NCBI GenBank assembly: GCA_004376695.1
Contig: SOJB01000001.1
Coordinates: 1-7,344 of the forward strand
DNA length: 7,344 bases
Direction: 5' to 3'
Source: Dehalococcoidia bacterium
Lineage (GTDB): Bacteria; Chloroflexota; Dehalococcoidia; GIF9; AB-539-J10
The translations under genes and the position numbers were made by a program. Below the pieces are notes generated by a model. The model did not search any database, was not told where the DNA came from, and saw only the letters and a list, made by a program, of their open reading frames with translations. Positions 1 to 5,549 of this stretch are shown here, piece by piece (position 1 is the first letter of the stretch; each line of letters begins with the position of its first letter).

Positions 1-443
1 TCCAAACAGGCAATGCCACCGACATATTCCGTTCACCCCAAAACGAAGAGGTGGCCAATTTTGTCGGTATGGAGAACATCATAGAAGGTACAATAATTGC
101 CAACAACGACGGTATGGCCACGGTAGCTATAGGCAGCAATAACATACAGGCAGTTTCTAACTACCCGGCGCGAAAGGAAGTATATGCTTGCATCAGGCCT
201 GAGGATATCACTTTAGCTCCGATGCGTCATCGGAGTTCAGCCAGGAATTCCTTTCGAGGCAACGTTACCCGGGTAGCATCTTACGGCCCCCTAAGCCGGG
301 TGGAGATAGATTGTGGCTTCCGTCTGGTAGCTTTGGTCACCAGAGTGTCAGCAGAAGAATTGAGACTGGAGGAGGGCAGGGAAACCTATGCTAACTTCAA
401 AGCTACGGCGGTGCACATTATGGAAAGGAAAACCAGCCCATGA
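1..443 (+). CDS. Tungstate/molybdate-type ABC transporter ATP-binding protein, C-terminal part (5' truncated)
   Basis: The frame is open from base 3 and runs to the TGA at 441-443, so the gene starts upstream of the window. The GTG at 51 is only an internal Val codon, because residues before it (TGNATDIFRSPQNEEVANFVGMEN) already match the end of an ABC ATPase domain. The Walker A, signature and Walker B parts are outside. What remains is the regulatory TOBE domain: the FVGMENIIEG entry, the IRPEDI motif, the SSARNSFRG segment, and an FKATAVH motif near the end. In ABC ATPases of the ModC/WtpC/TupC type this domain binds or senses oxyanion and the protein powers uptake at the inner face of the membrane. 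The SARN and KATAVH motifs and the ATGA overlap with moaA favour tungstate or molybdate as substrate. Which of the two cannot be decided here. Confident in the family, moderate on the substrate. Confidence 0.85.
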   Translation, partial: QTGNATDIFRSPQNEEVANFVGMENIIEGTIIANNDGMATVAIGSNNIQAVSNYPARKEVYACIRPEDITLAPMRHRSSARNSFRGNVTRVASYGPLSRVEIDCGFRLVALVTRVSAEELRLEEGRETYANFKATAVHIMERKTSP

Positions 444-1429
444 CCGGAATTGTTGATTCTTTCGGACGGAGCATAAACTACTTCCGGATATCTGTTACCG
501 ACCGCTGTAACCTGCGCTGCATCTACTGTATGCCACCTGGAGGTGTCCCCCTAATACCACATAGTGAGATTCTCTCCTACGAGGAGATTCGGGCTGTTGC
601 GCGGGCAGCGGCGGAGCTCGGCATCAACAGGATACGGCTCACCGGTGGTGAGCCCCTGGTCAGAGCGGAGTTACCGAGGCTGATTGAGATGCTATCTCAG
701 ACCGAAGGAATCGAAGAGCTATCGCTGACGACAAATGGGACGTTTCTCAAGAAATCTGCCCCGGAACTTAAGCAAGCAGGCTTAACCAGAGTTAATGTTA
801 GCCTGGACACGATCAAGCCCGATAGATTTCGTGACATAACACGTCTTGGAGAGTTGAAAGATGTCCTTGAGGGTATTGAGGCGGCGAGAGATGCTGGCCT
901 TCACCCAGTCAAAATAAACGTTGTGATTATGCGAGGCGTAAACGATGAAGAGACACTGGATTTCGCCAGGATGACCCATAAGGAAGAATGGCATGTCCGA
1001 TTCATCGAGCTTATGCCCTTCAATGGTGGCGTAGAGTCCGTACCTTCCGCTGAATTGCGACAACATATCGGTTCCCTTGGCAAGCTTGAGCCCCGGGCAC
1101 CCGTAACTGGCAACGGGCCTGCTACGTACTACCGCTTGCCCGGAGCCAAGGGCACTATAGGCTTTATCAGTCCCCTAACCGAGCCTTCCTTTTGTTTCAG
1201 GTGTAACCGCATGCGCCTCAGCCCCGACGGAAAGCTACGCCCCTGCCTTCTGGCCGCAGACGAGATTGACCTGAAAATGCCGCTACGCAATAATAGTCCG
1301 ATGGTGGAGCTAGAACGCCTGATTCTAAAGGCGGTTGCTTCTAAGCCGGAGCATCATCACTTGAGGGGAGACCCCGATTGCACCGGGGCTAGCCTGGCTA
1401 ATCGAAGAATGTCACGGATCGGAGGCTAA
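440..1429 (+). CDS. moaA: GTP 3',8-cyclase MoaA (radical SAM)
   Basis: Catalyses the first step of molybdopterin synthesis: radical-SAM conversion of GTP to (8S)-3',8-cyclo-7,8-dihydroguanosine 5'-triphosphate, the substrate of MoaC. The 329 residues match the family length. The N-terminal cluster motif CNLRCIYC gives Cys23, Cys27 and Cys30. The SAM-binding GGEP is at 69-72, the TTNG strand at 97-100 and FIELMP at 188-193. The second cluster motif FCFRCNRMRLSPDGK has Cys252 and Cys255, with Cys269 in the following LRPCL. The C-terminus ends in the conserved Gly-Gly (328-329) needed for activity in characterised MoaA proteins. All catalytic elements are present. The ATG lies in an ATGA overlap with the stop of the upstream ABC ATPase, implying translational coupling, with a GGAAAGG purine run at 422-428. 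moaC follows after 2 bases. Very sure. Confidence 0.97.
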   Translation: MTGIVDSFGRSINYFRISVTDRCNLRCIYCMPPGGVPLIPHSEILSYEEIRAVARAAAELGINRIRLTGGEPLVRAELPRLIEMLSQTEGIEELSLTTNGTFLKKSAPELKQAGLTRVNVSLDTIKPDRFRDITRLGELKDVLEGIEAARDAGLHPVKINVVIMRGVNDEETLDFARMTHKEEWHVRFIELMPFNGGVESVPSAELRQHIGSLGKLEPRAPVTGNGPATYYRLPGAKGTIGFISPLTEPSFCFRCNRMRLSPDGKLRPCLLAADEIDLKMPLRNNSPMVELERLILKAVASKPEHHHLRGDPDCTGASLANRRMSRIGG

Positions 1430-1431
1430 GA

Positions 1432-1890
1432 ATGGAGCTAGGGCAAATTCGCATGATAGACGTTACCCAGAAAAAAGAAACAGAACGCCAGGCAGTAGCC
1501 AAAGGCAAAGTAGAGATGAAGCCTGCTACCTTAGAACTCATCCGCAAAGGGGAGCTAGAAAAAGGAGATGTTCTGGCCGTAGCAAAAACGGCTGGAATCA
1601 TGGCCGCAAAAGAAACTCATCGTCTGATACCCCTCTGTCACCCTCTTCAGCTCACCAGCATTGCAGTTGAATTTAATCTCCCCGGAAACGGCGCTTTTGT
1701 CGAGATTACCGCCAGCGCTAAAGGGATAGGAAAAACAGGATTTGAAATGGAAGCACTGGTTGCTGTGGGTATAAGCGCTCTGACTATCTATGATATGTGC
1801 AAAGCAGTGGACAAAGGCATGACCATTGGAGAGATTCGCCTGATAAGGAAGAGCGGAGGCAAAAGCGGGCCTTATCTCGCCGGCGGATGA
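1432..1890 (+). CDS. moaC: Cyclic pyranopterin monophosphate synthase MoaC
   Basis: Converts the cyclic GTP product of MoaA into cyclic pyranopterin monophosphate (precursor Z); cytoplasmic, hexameric in known members. The 152 residues are close to the usual ~160, with a short N-terminus before MIDVTQKKETERQAVA (family MVDVs-K--T-R-AvA). Other conserved blocks are LIPLCHPLQLTS (active-site Cys-His), GIGKTGFEMEALVAVGISAL, TIYDMCKAVDKGM, and the closing KSGGKSG with its catalytic lysine. The start at 1432 is preceded by GGAGG at 1421-1425, six bases upstream and inside the end of moaA. The next in-frame Met (MIDV) would leave out little and has no better SD. moaA and moaC form one operon with the transporter ATPase. 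No moaE, moaD or moeA is visible. Very sure of the assignment. Confidence 0.97.
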   Translation: MELGQIRMIDVTQKKETERQAVAKGKVEMKPATLELIRKGELEKGDVLAVAKTAGIMAAKETHRLIPLCHPLQLTSIAVEFNLPGNGAFVEITASAKGIGKTGFEMEALVAVGISALTIYDMCKAVDKGMTIGEIRLIRKSGGKSGPYLAGG

Positions 1891-1905
1891 GATGGAAAAG
1901 CAGCC

Positions 1906-2076
1906 TTAGACAATTCCAGCTATCGTGAGCAAGCCCTGAGTATCTTCGTGTAGTTTCGCCACATCCAGGAATCTTCTTTTCACATGCAAGCTTGTTCTCT
2001 CATCCAATCTGATGATTCTAATCTGAGATTGCTTTGGCACTTTGCTCTGAGCCACGAGGCCTTGACTCGTTATCAT
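1906..2076 (-). CDS. Small basic protein of unknown function (56 aa), coupled to the hydrogenase protease gene
   Basis: Not recognised. An uninterrupted 57-codon frame begins at an ATG whose A is the last base of the protease stop (TAATG at 2078-2074) and ends with TAA at 1908-1906, 15 bases from the moaC stop. The frame just upstream is closed by TGA at 2085-2083, so this ATG is the only near start. A weak AAGG lies a few bases before it. The product starts MITSQGLVAQ, has a basic middle (IRIIRLDERTSLHVKRRF) and ends LLTIAGIV. It has no cysteines and no clear signal peptide or membrane segment, and an estimated net positive charge. The TAATG junction and position as last gene of the hydrogenase operon argue for a real gene; the short length and lack of a known motif argue against. 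It could also be the remnant of a longer gene. Confidence 0.4.
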   Translation of the reverse strand: MITSQGLVAQSKVPKQSQIRIIRLDERTSLHVKRRFLDVAKLHEDTQGLLTIAGIV

Positions 2077-2549
2077 TAGCCTTCAGCGGGATGTTTTGCA
2101 TTTAACTCCTGCAGCACCCTGTTAACTACTGCGGGGATTGCCTGCTCCACCTCAGACGTGCATTTCTCGCTGAAGGTAGTAATGTCCTTTACCTCTACAG
2201 CAAATATAGTGATTTTCTCGGGCATCGCTAAGTTAAGCAGCTTGCCTAACTCGAGAGCAGTAACCAGATTTATCTGATGAGGTGACGAGAGATGTTTGGC
2301 GCAGGAGAAATCTTCAGGCCCCATACAAGATACCTGGCCGGCATTCTCTTTTCCGGTTTGAATAGCATCAATGATGACAACTTCATCATAGCCTACTATA
2401 AGATCTAAGAGGCTTATACCGGCCAGACTGGCCTCAGCTATGGTTATTCGGGGGTCGTTGAGCTTCTTCCCTACCTCTTGGGCCACCCTGATCCCTACTC
2501 CATCATCGGAGAGAATAGGATTGCCCAGCCCCAGAACCAGGGTTTTCAT
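2076..2549 (-). CDS. [NiFe] hydrogenase maturation endopeptidase (HyaD/HycI family, peptidase M52)
   Basis: Cleaves the C-terminal extension of the hydrogenase large subunit after nickel insertion, letting the active site close; cytoplasmic. The 157 residues are normal for the family. The N-terminus carries GLGNPILSDDGVG (7-19). Asp16 aligns with the nickel-contacting Glu16 of E. coli HybD, Asp61 in VVIIDAIQTG with its Asp62, and His91 in SSPHQINL with its His93, so all three putative metal ligands are present. The gene lies 22 bases downstream of mvhA, whose C-terminal tail is its expected substrate. No clear SD is seen before the ATG (bases upstream read GGCAAATCGAA), so translation may depend on readthrough from mvhA. 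The stop overlaps the ATG of the next small ORF. Family assignment is firm; which hyaD/hupD/frcD-type name fits is not decidable. Confidence 0.93.
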   Translation of the reverse strand: MKTLVLGLGNPILSDDGVGIRVAQEVGKKLNDPRITIAEASLAGISLLDLIVGYDEVVIIDAIQTGKENAGQVSCMGPEDFSCAKHLSSPHQINLVTALELGKLLNLAMPEKITIFAVEVKDITTFSEKCTSEVEQAIPAVVNRVLQELNAKHPAEG

Positions 2550-2571
2550 TTCGATTTGCCAAAACTTGTTA

Positions 2572-4038
2572 TCAGATGCCCCGGCTCAGTTTCTTGAGCT
2601 CGTTGCCACCGGCATCATAAATGGTCACTTCCAGAGGCAACTGCCCGGGCAAAGCGTGTGTGGCACACGATAAACATGGGTCATATGGTCGCCATGCCAT
2701 CTCAATTCGGTTAAGCAACCCCTCCGTTATCTCTACTCCAGGCTTTATGAAGTCTTCCGCTGCTTTCTTGATTGACATGAACAAAGGAGCATGGTTGTTG
2801 GTTGTACCCACCACCAGGTTACACTTCTTTATCACTCCTCTTTCATCAGTAGTGTAGTGATGGGTGAGAGTGCCCCTCGGTGCCTCCACGATGGCCACCC
2901 CTTCATCGGGCGTCGCGGTCGGTATGTTGCGAATATCCGTGCTCGTTATTTCCGGGTCCTGACTGAGTTCCAGTAATCTCTCGGCAGCATAAAGAAGTTC
3001 GATCAGGCGCGCCCAGTGGGTTGCCAGAGTATAGTCGGCCGGCTTGCCACCCAGAGTGGAATACATCCTTTCATATTCTTCCTGCGCCAGCGGAGTTGCC
3101 ATGCCATCGGCTGCATTCAGCCGTGACAGAGGCGTAGCTCGATAAACCCCACTGTCTTTACCGTCAACAAAACCTTTCCAGCCAACTTTCTTAAGATAAG
3201 GGAACTTCAGGTATGTCCAGGGCTCCACTCTTTCAGCTATGTGTTCCAGATATTCCCGCGGTGCATACTTGCAGAACTCCTTCCCCTCAGGGTCAACTAC
3301 CCGGACTTTACCATCATAGAAGTTGACTTTATTCTTTTCGTCAACTAAGCCCATATTATAGGACCTTTGGGTATAGGTATCGCTCAGGATCATGTCCAGG
3401 TATACTTTATTTTTGAGAACAACATCGTCGAAAACCTTGAGCGACAACTTGCCAAACTCCACCGACGATTTGGCTATTTCTTCTATCTGTGCCCTTTCTT
3501 CTTCATTTATGGCCCTGCTCACACCGCCGGGCAGGCCAAAACAGGGGTGTATCGGACGGCCACCAATCGTTTGAATAATCCAGTGATTCTGCTTGCGCGT
3601 ATTGATTACAGCACCACCCAGTTCCAATCCTACCTTGGCGATTACTCCCAGTATATTGCGCTCCGCAGGCGGTGCATCCGGCCCCATAACGAAATCAGCG
3701 GCGGAAAGGATATAGAAGTGGGTGGTGTGGTCAGTTACAAAGAAAGCACTGTAGAGAAGCTCACGCAGCTTTTTGGCAGTGCTCGTCGGTTCGACATGAA
3801 ACAGCTCATCCAAGGCTTTGGTTGCTGCCATGTGGTGGGCTTCGGGGCAAACTCCGCAAATACGCTGAGTTATCTGAGGCATATCCTCGGCCGGCCGGCC
3901 CTCGCAAAACTTCTCAAATCCTCTGAGTTCGGGAATCTGCAGATAGGCATTGGCTACACTGCCATCCTCGTTAAGAAAGATGGTGATTTTGCCATGTCCT
4001 TCCAGCCGCGTTATAGGATCAATCGTTATCTTCTTCAT
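2572..4038 (-). CDS. mvhA: F420-non-reducing (MV-reducing) [NiFe] hydrogenase large subunit, group 3c, MvhA-like
   Basis: Catalytic subunit that splits or forms H2 at a Ni-Fe(CN)2CO centre, in the cytoplasm (no signal peptide on either subunit). The 488 residues suit MvhA/VhuA. The N-terminus TIDPITRLEGHGKI is typical. The L1 motif RICGVCPEAHH supplies Cys61 and Cys64, and the L2 motif DPCLSCATH supplies Cys455 and Cys458. His461 is the expected processing site, leaving a 27-residue C-terminal tail (starting ALPGQLPL) to be removed by the protease encoded next. All four Ni ligands are cysteine codons, so this is not a selenocysteine hydrogenase. The start shares ATGA with the stop of mvhG and has GAGGAT just upstream. 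The context with MvhG and MvhD-type genes supports group 3c rather than the F420-reducing group 3a or the NAD-reducing group 3d. Very sure of the large subunit, fairly sure of the subgroup. Confidence 0.95.
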   Translation of the reverse strand: MKKITIDPITRLEGHGKITIFLNEDGSVANAYLQIPELRGFEKFCEGRPAEDMPQITQRICGVCPEAHHMAATKALDELFHVEPTSTAKKLRELLYSAFFVTDHTTHFYILSAADFVMGPDAPPAERNILGVIAKVGLELGGAVINTRKQNHWIIQTIGGRPIHPCFGLPGGVSRAINEEERAQIEEIAKSSVEFGKLSLKVFDDVVLKNKVYLDMILSDTYTQRSYNMGLVDEKNKVNFYDGKVRVVDPEGKEFCKYAPREYLEHIAERVEPWTYLKFPYLKKVGWKGFVDGKDSGVYRATPLSRLNAADGMATPLAQEEYERMYSTLGGKPADYTLATHWARLIELLYAAERLLELSQDPEITSTDIRNIPTATPDEGVAIVEAPRGTLTHHYTTDERGVIKKCNLVVGTTNNHAPLFMSIKKAAEDFIKPGVEITEGLLNRIEMAWRPYDPCLSCATHALPGQLPLEVTIYDAGGNELKKLSRGI

Positions 4039-4994
4039 TTTATCCTCGCCCTCCTGAGTAGTGAATCTGGCAGACTGTAGCGGTAAAAAGTGCCTGCTGG
4101 GTCAGGAATATCGTCAATTATCCTTCGAATCTCCTCAGGATCGTTGGAGTCAATGATAGACGAGAGAGCACTCAGAAAATGAGCTCCCTGGTCGACGACT
4201 CCCTCCACCGGTCCGTAACAACCAGTACAAGGCATGTTAGCCTGTGGACAGAGAGCACCACACCCCCCTCGAGTTGCTATGCCGTAGCACAATAACCCCT
4301 GCTCCAGCAGACATTTCTCCGCTTCAGGGATTATCTCGTAGGGCCTATAGAACTTCTTGATCTTCTTCTCTTCCTTAGTACGGGTACACTCATCGCAAAC
4401 GGCCTTTACCGAGTGGCTTATGACTGTCCCTTTCGGCGGTAACTTCCCTTCTATCAAAGCTTCAAGGGCAAGCCAGGTAGTCTTTTCTTCCGGGGGACAC
4501 CCGGGGACAAAATAGTCCACGTCCACAGTTTGGGCCAGAGTCTTTACCGTATCATAGAGCTCAGGCAGCTCAAGTTCACCCTCCGGCACTTTGACTTTCG
4601 TCTGAGGAAGGATTTTCTCAGGATTCTCAGTTGATGGCGTTTCAATGTAGGCGCGGTCGAGCGTCATTTGCAGGTTGTAGAAATTGGAGAGCCCGGGGAT
4701 ACACCCTTCATAAGCACAAGAGCCATAGGCTATCATTACCTTGGACTTGGCTCGCAGAACATGAGCCATATGCTCGTTCTCTTCATTCCGAATAGCACCA
4801 TTGAAAAGACAGACATCTATGCTCTTATCTGCCATTTTCTCTACATCAGCATACTTGAAATCCATGGCTACCGGCCAGAATACGATGTCGGCAACCTCAG
4901 CTAGCTTCAGTATCTTCTCATGTATAGCCAGAGTCGCGATTTCACACCCACCACAACTCGCTCCCCAATAAAGAGCTATCTTCAGTTTAGCCAT
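4035..4994 (-). CDS. mvhG: [NiFe] hydrogenase small subunit, group 3c, MvhG-like
   Basis: Electron-transfer subunit that carries iron-sulfur clusters from the MvhA active site toward MvhD. The 319 residues begin MAKLKIALYWGASCGGCE, with no Tat signal, so the enzyme is cytoplasmic. Likely proximal [4Fe-4S] ligands are Cys14/Cys17, Cys93 (GSCAYEGC) and Cys166 (VPGCPP). The C-terminal half has CDEC (200-203), Cys228, Cys236, and GGCGALCPQANMPCTGC (Cys245, 249, 256, 259), enough for the medial and distal clusters of this family. The start is set by a strong AGGAGGT at 5006-5000, five bases before the ATG. The gene overlaps mvhD by eight bases and mvhA by four, as expected for a tightly coupled complex. 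Nothing appears truncated or mutated, unlike mvhD just upstream. Confidence 0.95.
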   Translation of the reverse strand: MAKLKIALYWGASCGGCEIATLAIHEKILKLAEVADIVFWPVAMDFKYADVEKMADKSIDVCLFNGAIRNEENEHMAHVLRAKSKVMIAYGSCAYEGCIPGLSNFYNLQMTLDRAYIETPSTENPEKILPQTKVKVPEGELELPELYDTVKTLAQTVDVDYFVPGCPPEEKTTWLALEALIEGKLPPKGTVISHSVKAVCDECTRTKEEKKIKKFYRPYEIIPEAEKCLLEQGLLCYGIATRGGCGALCPQANMPCTGCYGPVEGVVDQGAHFLSALSSIIDSNDPEEIRRIIDDIPDPAGTFYRYSLPDSLLRRARIK

Positions 4995-5346
4995 CTTTTA
5001 CCTCCTGAGTATTTTGTTCCGAACGACGAAACGGGCTTGGACCAAGCTTCTTTATGGCTTGAGTGAAATTATTAACCACCTCAGCGAATCTTGCTCCTTC
5101 TGACGCAGAAACCCACTCCAGCTGCACTCTTTCTTCCTCTATTCCCAACCGCTTTAATGTCTTCTTAAGCAGCGGGATACGACGCATTGTCCTGTAATTC
5201 CCTTCAATATAGTGGCAATCACCGGGATGGCAACCAAGGACTAACACGCCATCAGCACCAACGCTAAGCGCCTTAAGGACAAAGAAGGGGCTTACTCTGC
5301 CGCTACACATCACTTTGATTATCCTCATAGTAGAAGGGTACTGCAT
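4987..5346 (-). CDS. mvhD: MvhD-like hydrogenase delta subunit, intact 3' part of a disrupted gene
   Basis: MvhD carries a [2Fe-2S] cluster and links MvhAG to a flavin partner (HdrA in methanogens). This 119-aa frame starts at Met in the family motif RMQYP and keeps the conserved core: RIIKVMCSGRVSPFFVLKAL, GADGVLVLGCHPGDCHY, GNYRTMRR, LEWVSASEG, and the closing KKLGP. Full MvhD proteins have about 140 residues, so roughly 28 N-terminal residues are missing. They can be read directly upstream (see 5347-5431) but are cut off by an in-frame TGA and a frameshift. The internal ATG at 5346 has no good SD site, so it is probably not the natural start. The C-terminus overlaps mvhG by 8 bases. Without the N-terminal CxxC the protein would lack likely cluster ligands. 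The family is certain; whether a functional product is made is doubtful. Confidence 0.8.
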   Translation of the reverse strand: MQYPSTMRIIKVMCSGRVSPFFVLKALSVGADGVLVLGCHPGDCHYIEGNYRTMRRIPLLKKTLKRLGIEEERVQLEWVSASEGARFAEVVNNFTQAIKKLGPSPFRRSEQNTQEVKDG

Positions 5347-5431
5347 TCTTCAAGTGCCAGCCAGGTCAGCACCGGCATAAGAGCACCGGTTACAGCAAAA
5401 AGCTACAATATTTTGGTTCAAAGCTGTCCAT
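5347..5431 (-). pseudogene. mvhD: Displaced N-terminal coding segment of mvhD (frameshift plus in-frame TGA)
   Basis: An ATG at 5431-5429, four bases after AGGAGG (5441-5436), opens with MDSFEPK, a typical MvhD beginning. It then goes out of frame, reaching a stop after 14 codons. Moving one base at 5410-5414 (a run of four A followed by T on the coding strand) gives IVAFCCNRCSYAGADLAGT, the conserved MvhD N-terminus, in the same frame as the 119-aa ORF. Between that T and RMQYP sits TGA (5352-5350), where relatives usually have Ser, Gly or Ala. In addition, the residue that is normally Trp in CCNWCSY is Arg (CGG, 5388-5386). With one base removed and the TGA read through, the gene would encode 147 residues, the expected size. 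The cause could be real decay, assembly or sequencing error, or recoding. Confidence 0.8.
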
Positions 5432-5435
5432 CTAT

Positions 5436-5441
5436 CCTCCT
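5436..5441 (-). promoter_or_regulatory. Shine-Dalgarno site marking the original mvhD start
   Basis: AGGAGG on the minus strand, four bases before the ATG at 5431-5429. It matters because it marks the ancestral mvhD start, which is not in frame with the 119-aa ORF downstream. Confidence 0.7.
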
Positions 5442-5460
5442 AATCAAACAAGAGGGGCAG

Positions 5461-5547
5461 TTACAGTCCACCCTCACTTGCCAGCTCAATGAAACGGATA
5501 ACTGGTACCATATTCATCACTAGAAGGCAGTCCCGTGTCTCGCTCAT
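5461..5547 (-). CDS. 28-codon ORF of unknown function with strong ribosome binding site
   Basis: Not recognised. ATG at 5547 follows the gltA stop by two bases and ends with TAA at 5463-5461. The product starts MSETRDCLLV and continues with a short hydrophobic stretch (MNMVPVIRFIELA). It has one Cys. A near-perfect SD overlaps the gltA stop, so initiation here is likely. A gene this short is unusual between gltA and mvhD. In the +1 frame the same stretch continues as VDCNCPSCLIRRIDGQL, up to a TGA inside the mvhD start, so the ORF may be the front of a slightly longer protein (about 42 residues) broken by one base in the GGG at 5473-5471. It could equally be a real micropeptide or a chance ORF. 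Confidence 0.3.
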   Translation of the reverse strand: MSETRDCLLVMNMVPVIRFIELASEGGL

Positions 5548-5549
5548 AA

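Noticed and set aside
51..443. GTG at 51 as the start of a free-standing 130-aa protein
   Set aside because: The frame is open to the window edge and the residues before GTG continue the ABC ATPase family pattern, so the gene is truncated, not short.
782..1113. Minus-strand ORFs of 94 and 70 codons inside moaA
   Set aside because: They overlap the core of an unmistakable moaA on the other strand and have no independent support.
1874..1893. Hairpin ATCTC / GAGAT at the end of moaC as a terminator
   Set aside because: Only five base pairs with a ten-base loop and no T run on either strand, so it is not a convincing intrinsic terminator for either operon.
2005..2031. Inverted repeat CAATCT / AGATTG in the convergent gap
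   Set aside because: Six pairs around a fifteen-base loop, no T tract, and it falls inside the 56-codon ORF; most likely chance.
3367..4080. 237-codon ORF on the plus strand opposite mvhA
   Set aside because: It lies wholly antisense to the highly conserved mvhA and the end of mvhG, shows no recognisable domain, and is a reading-frame shadow of their codon pattern.
4987..5431. TGA read as a sense codon through a variant genetic code
   Set aside because: Neighbouring genes end properly at TGA with family-typical C-termini, so TGA works as a stop in this genome.
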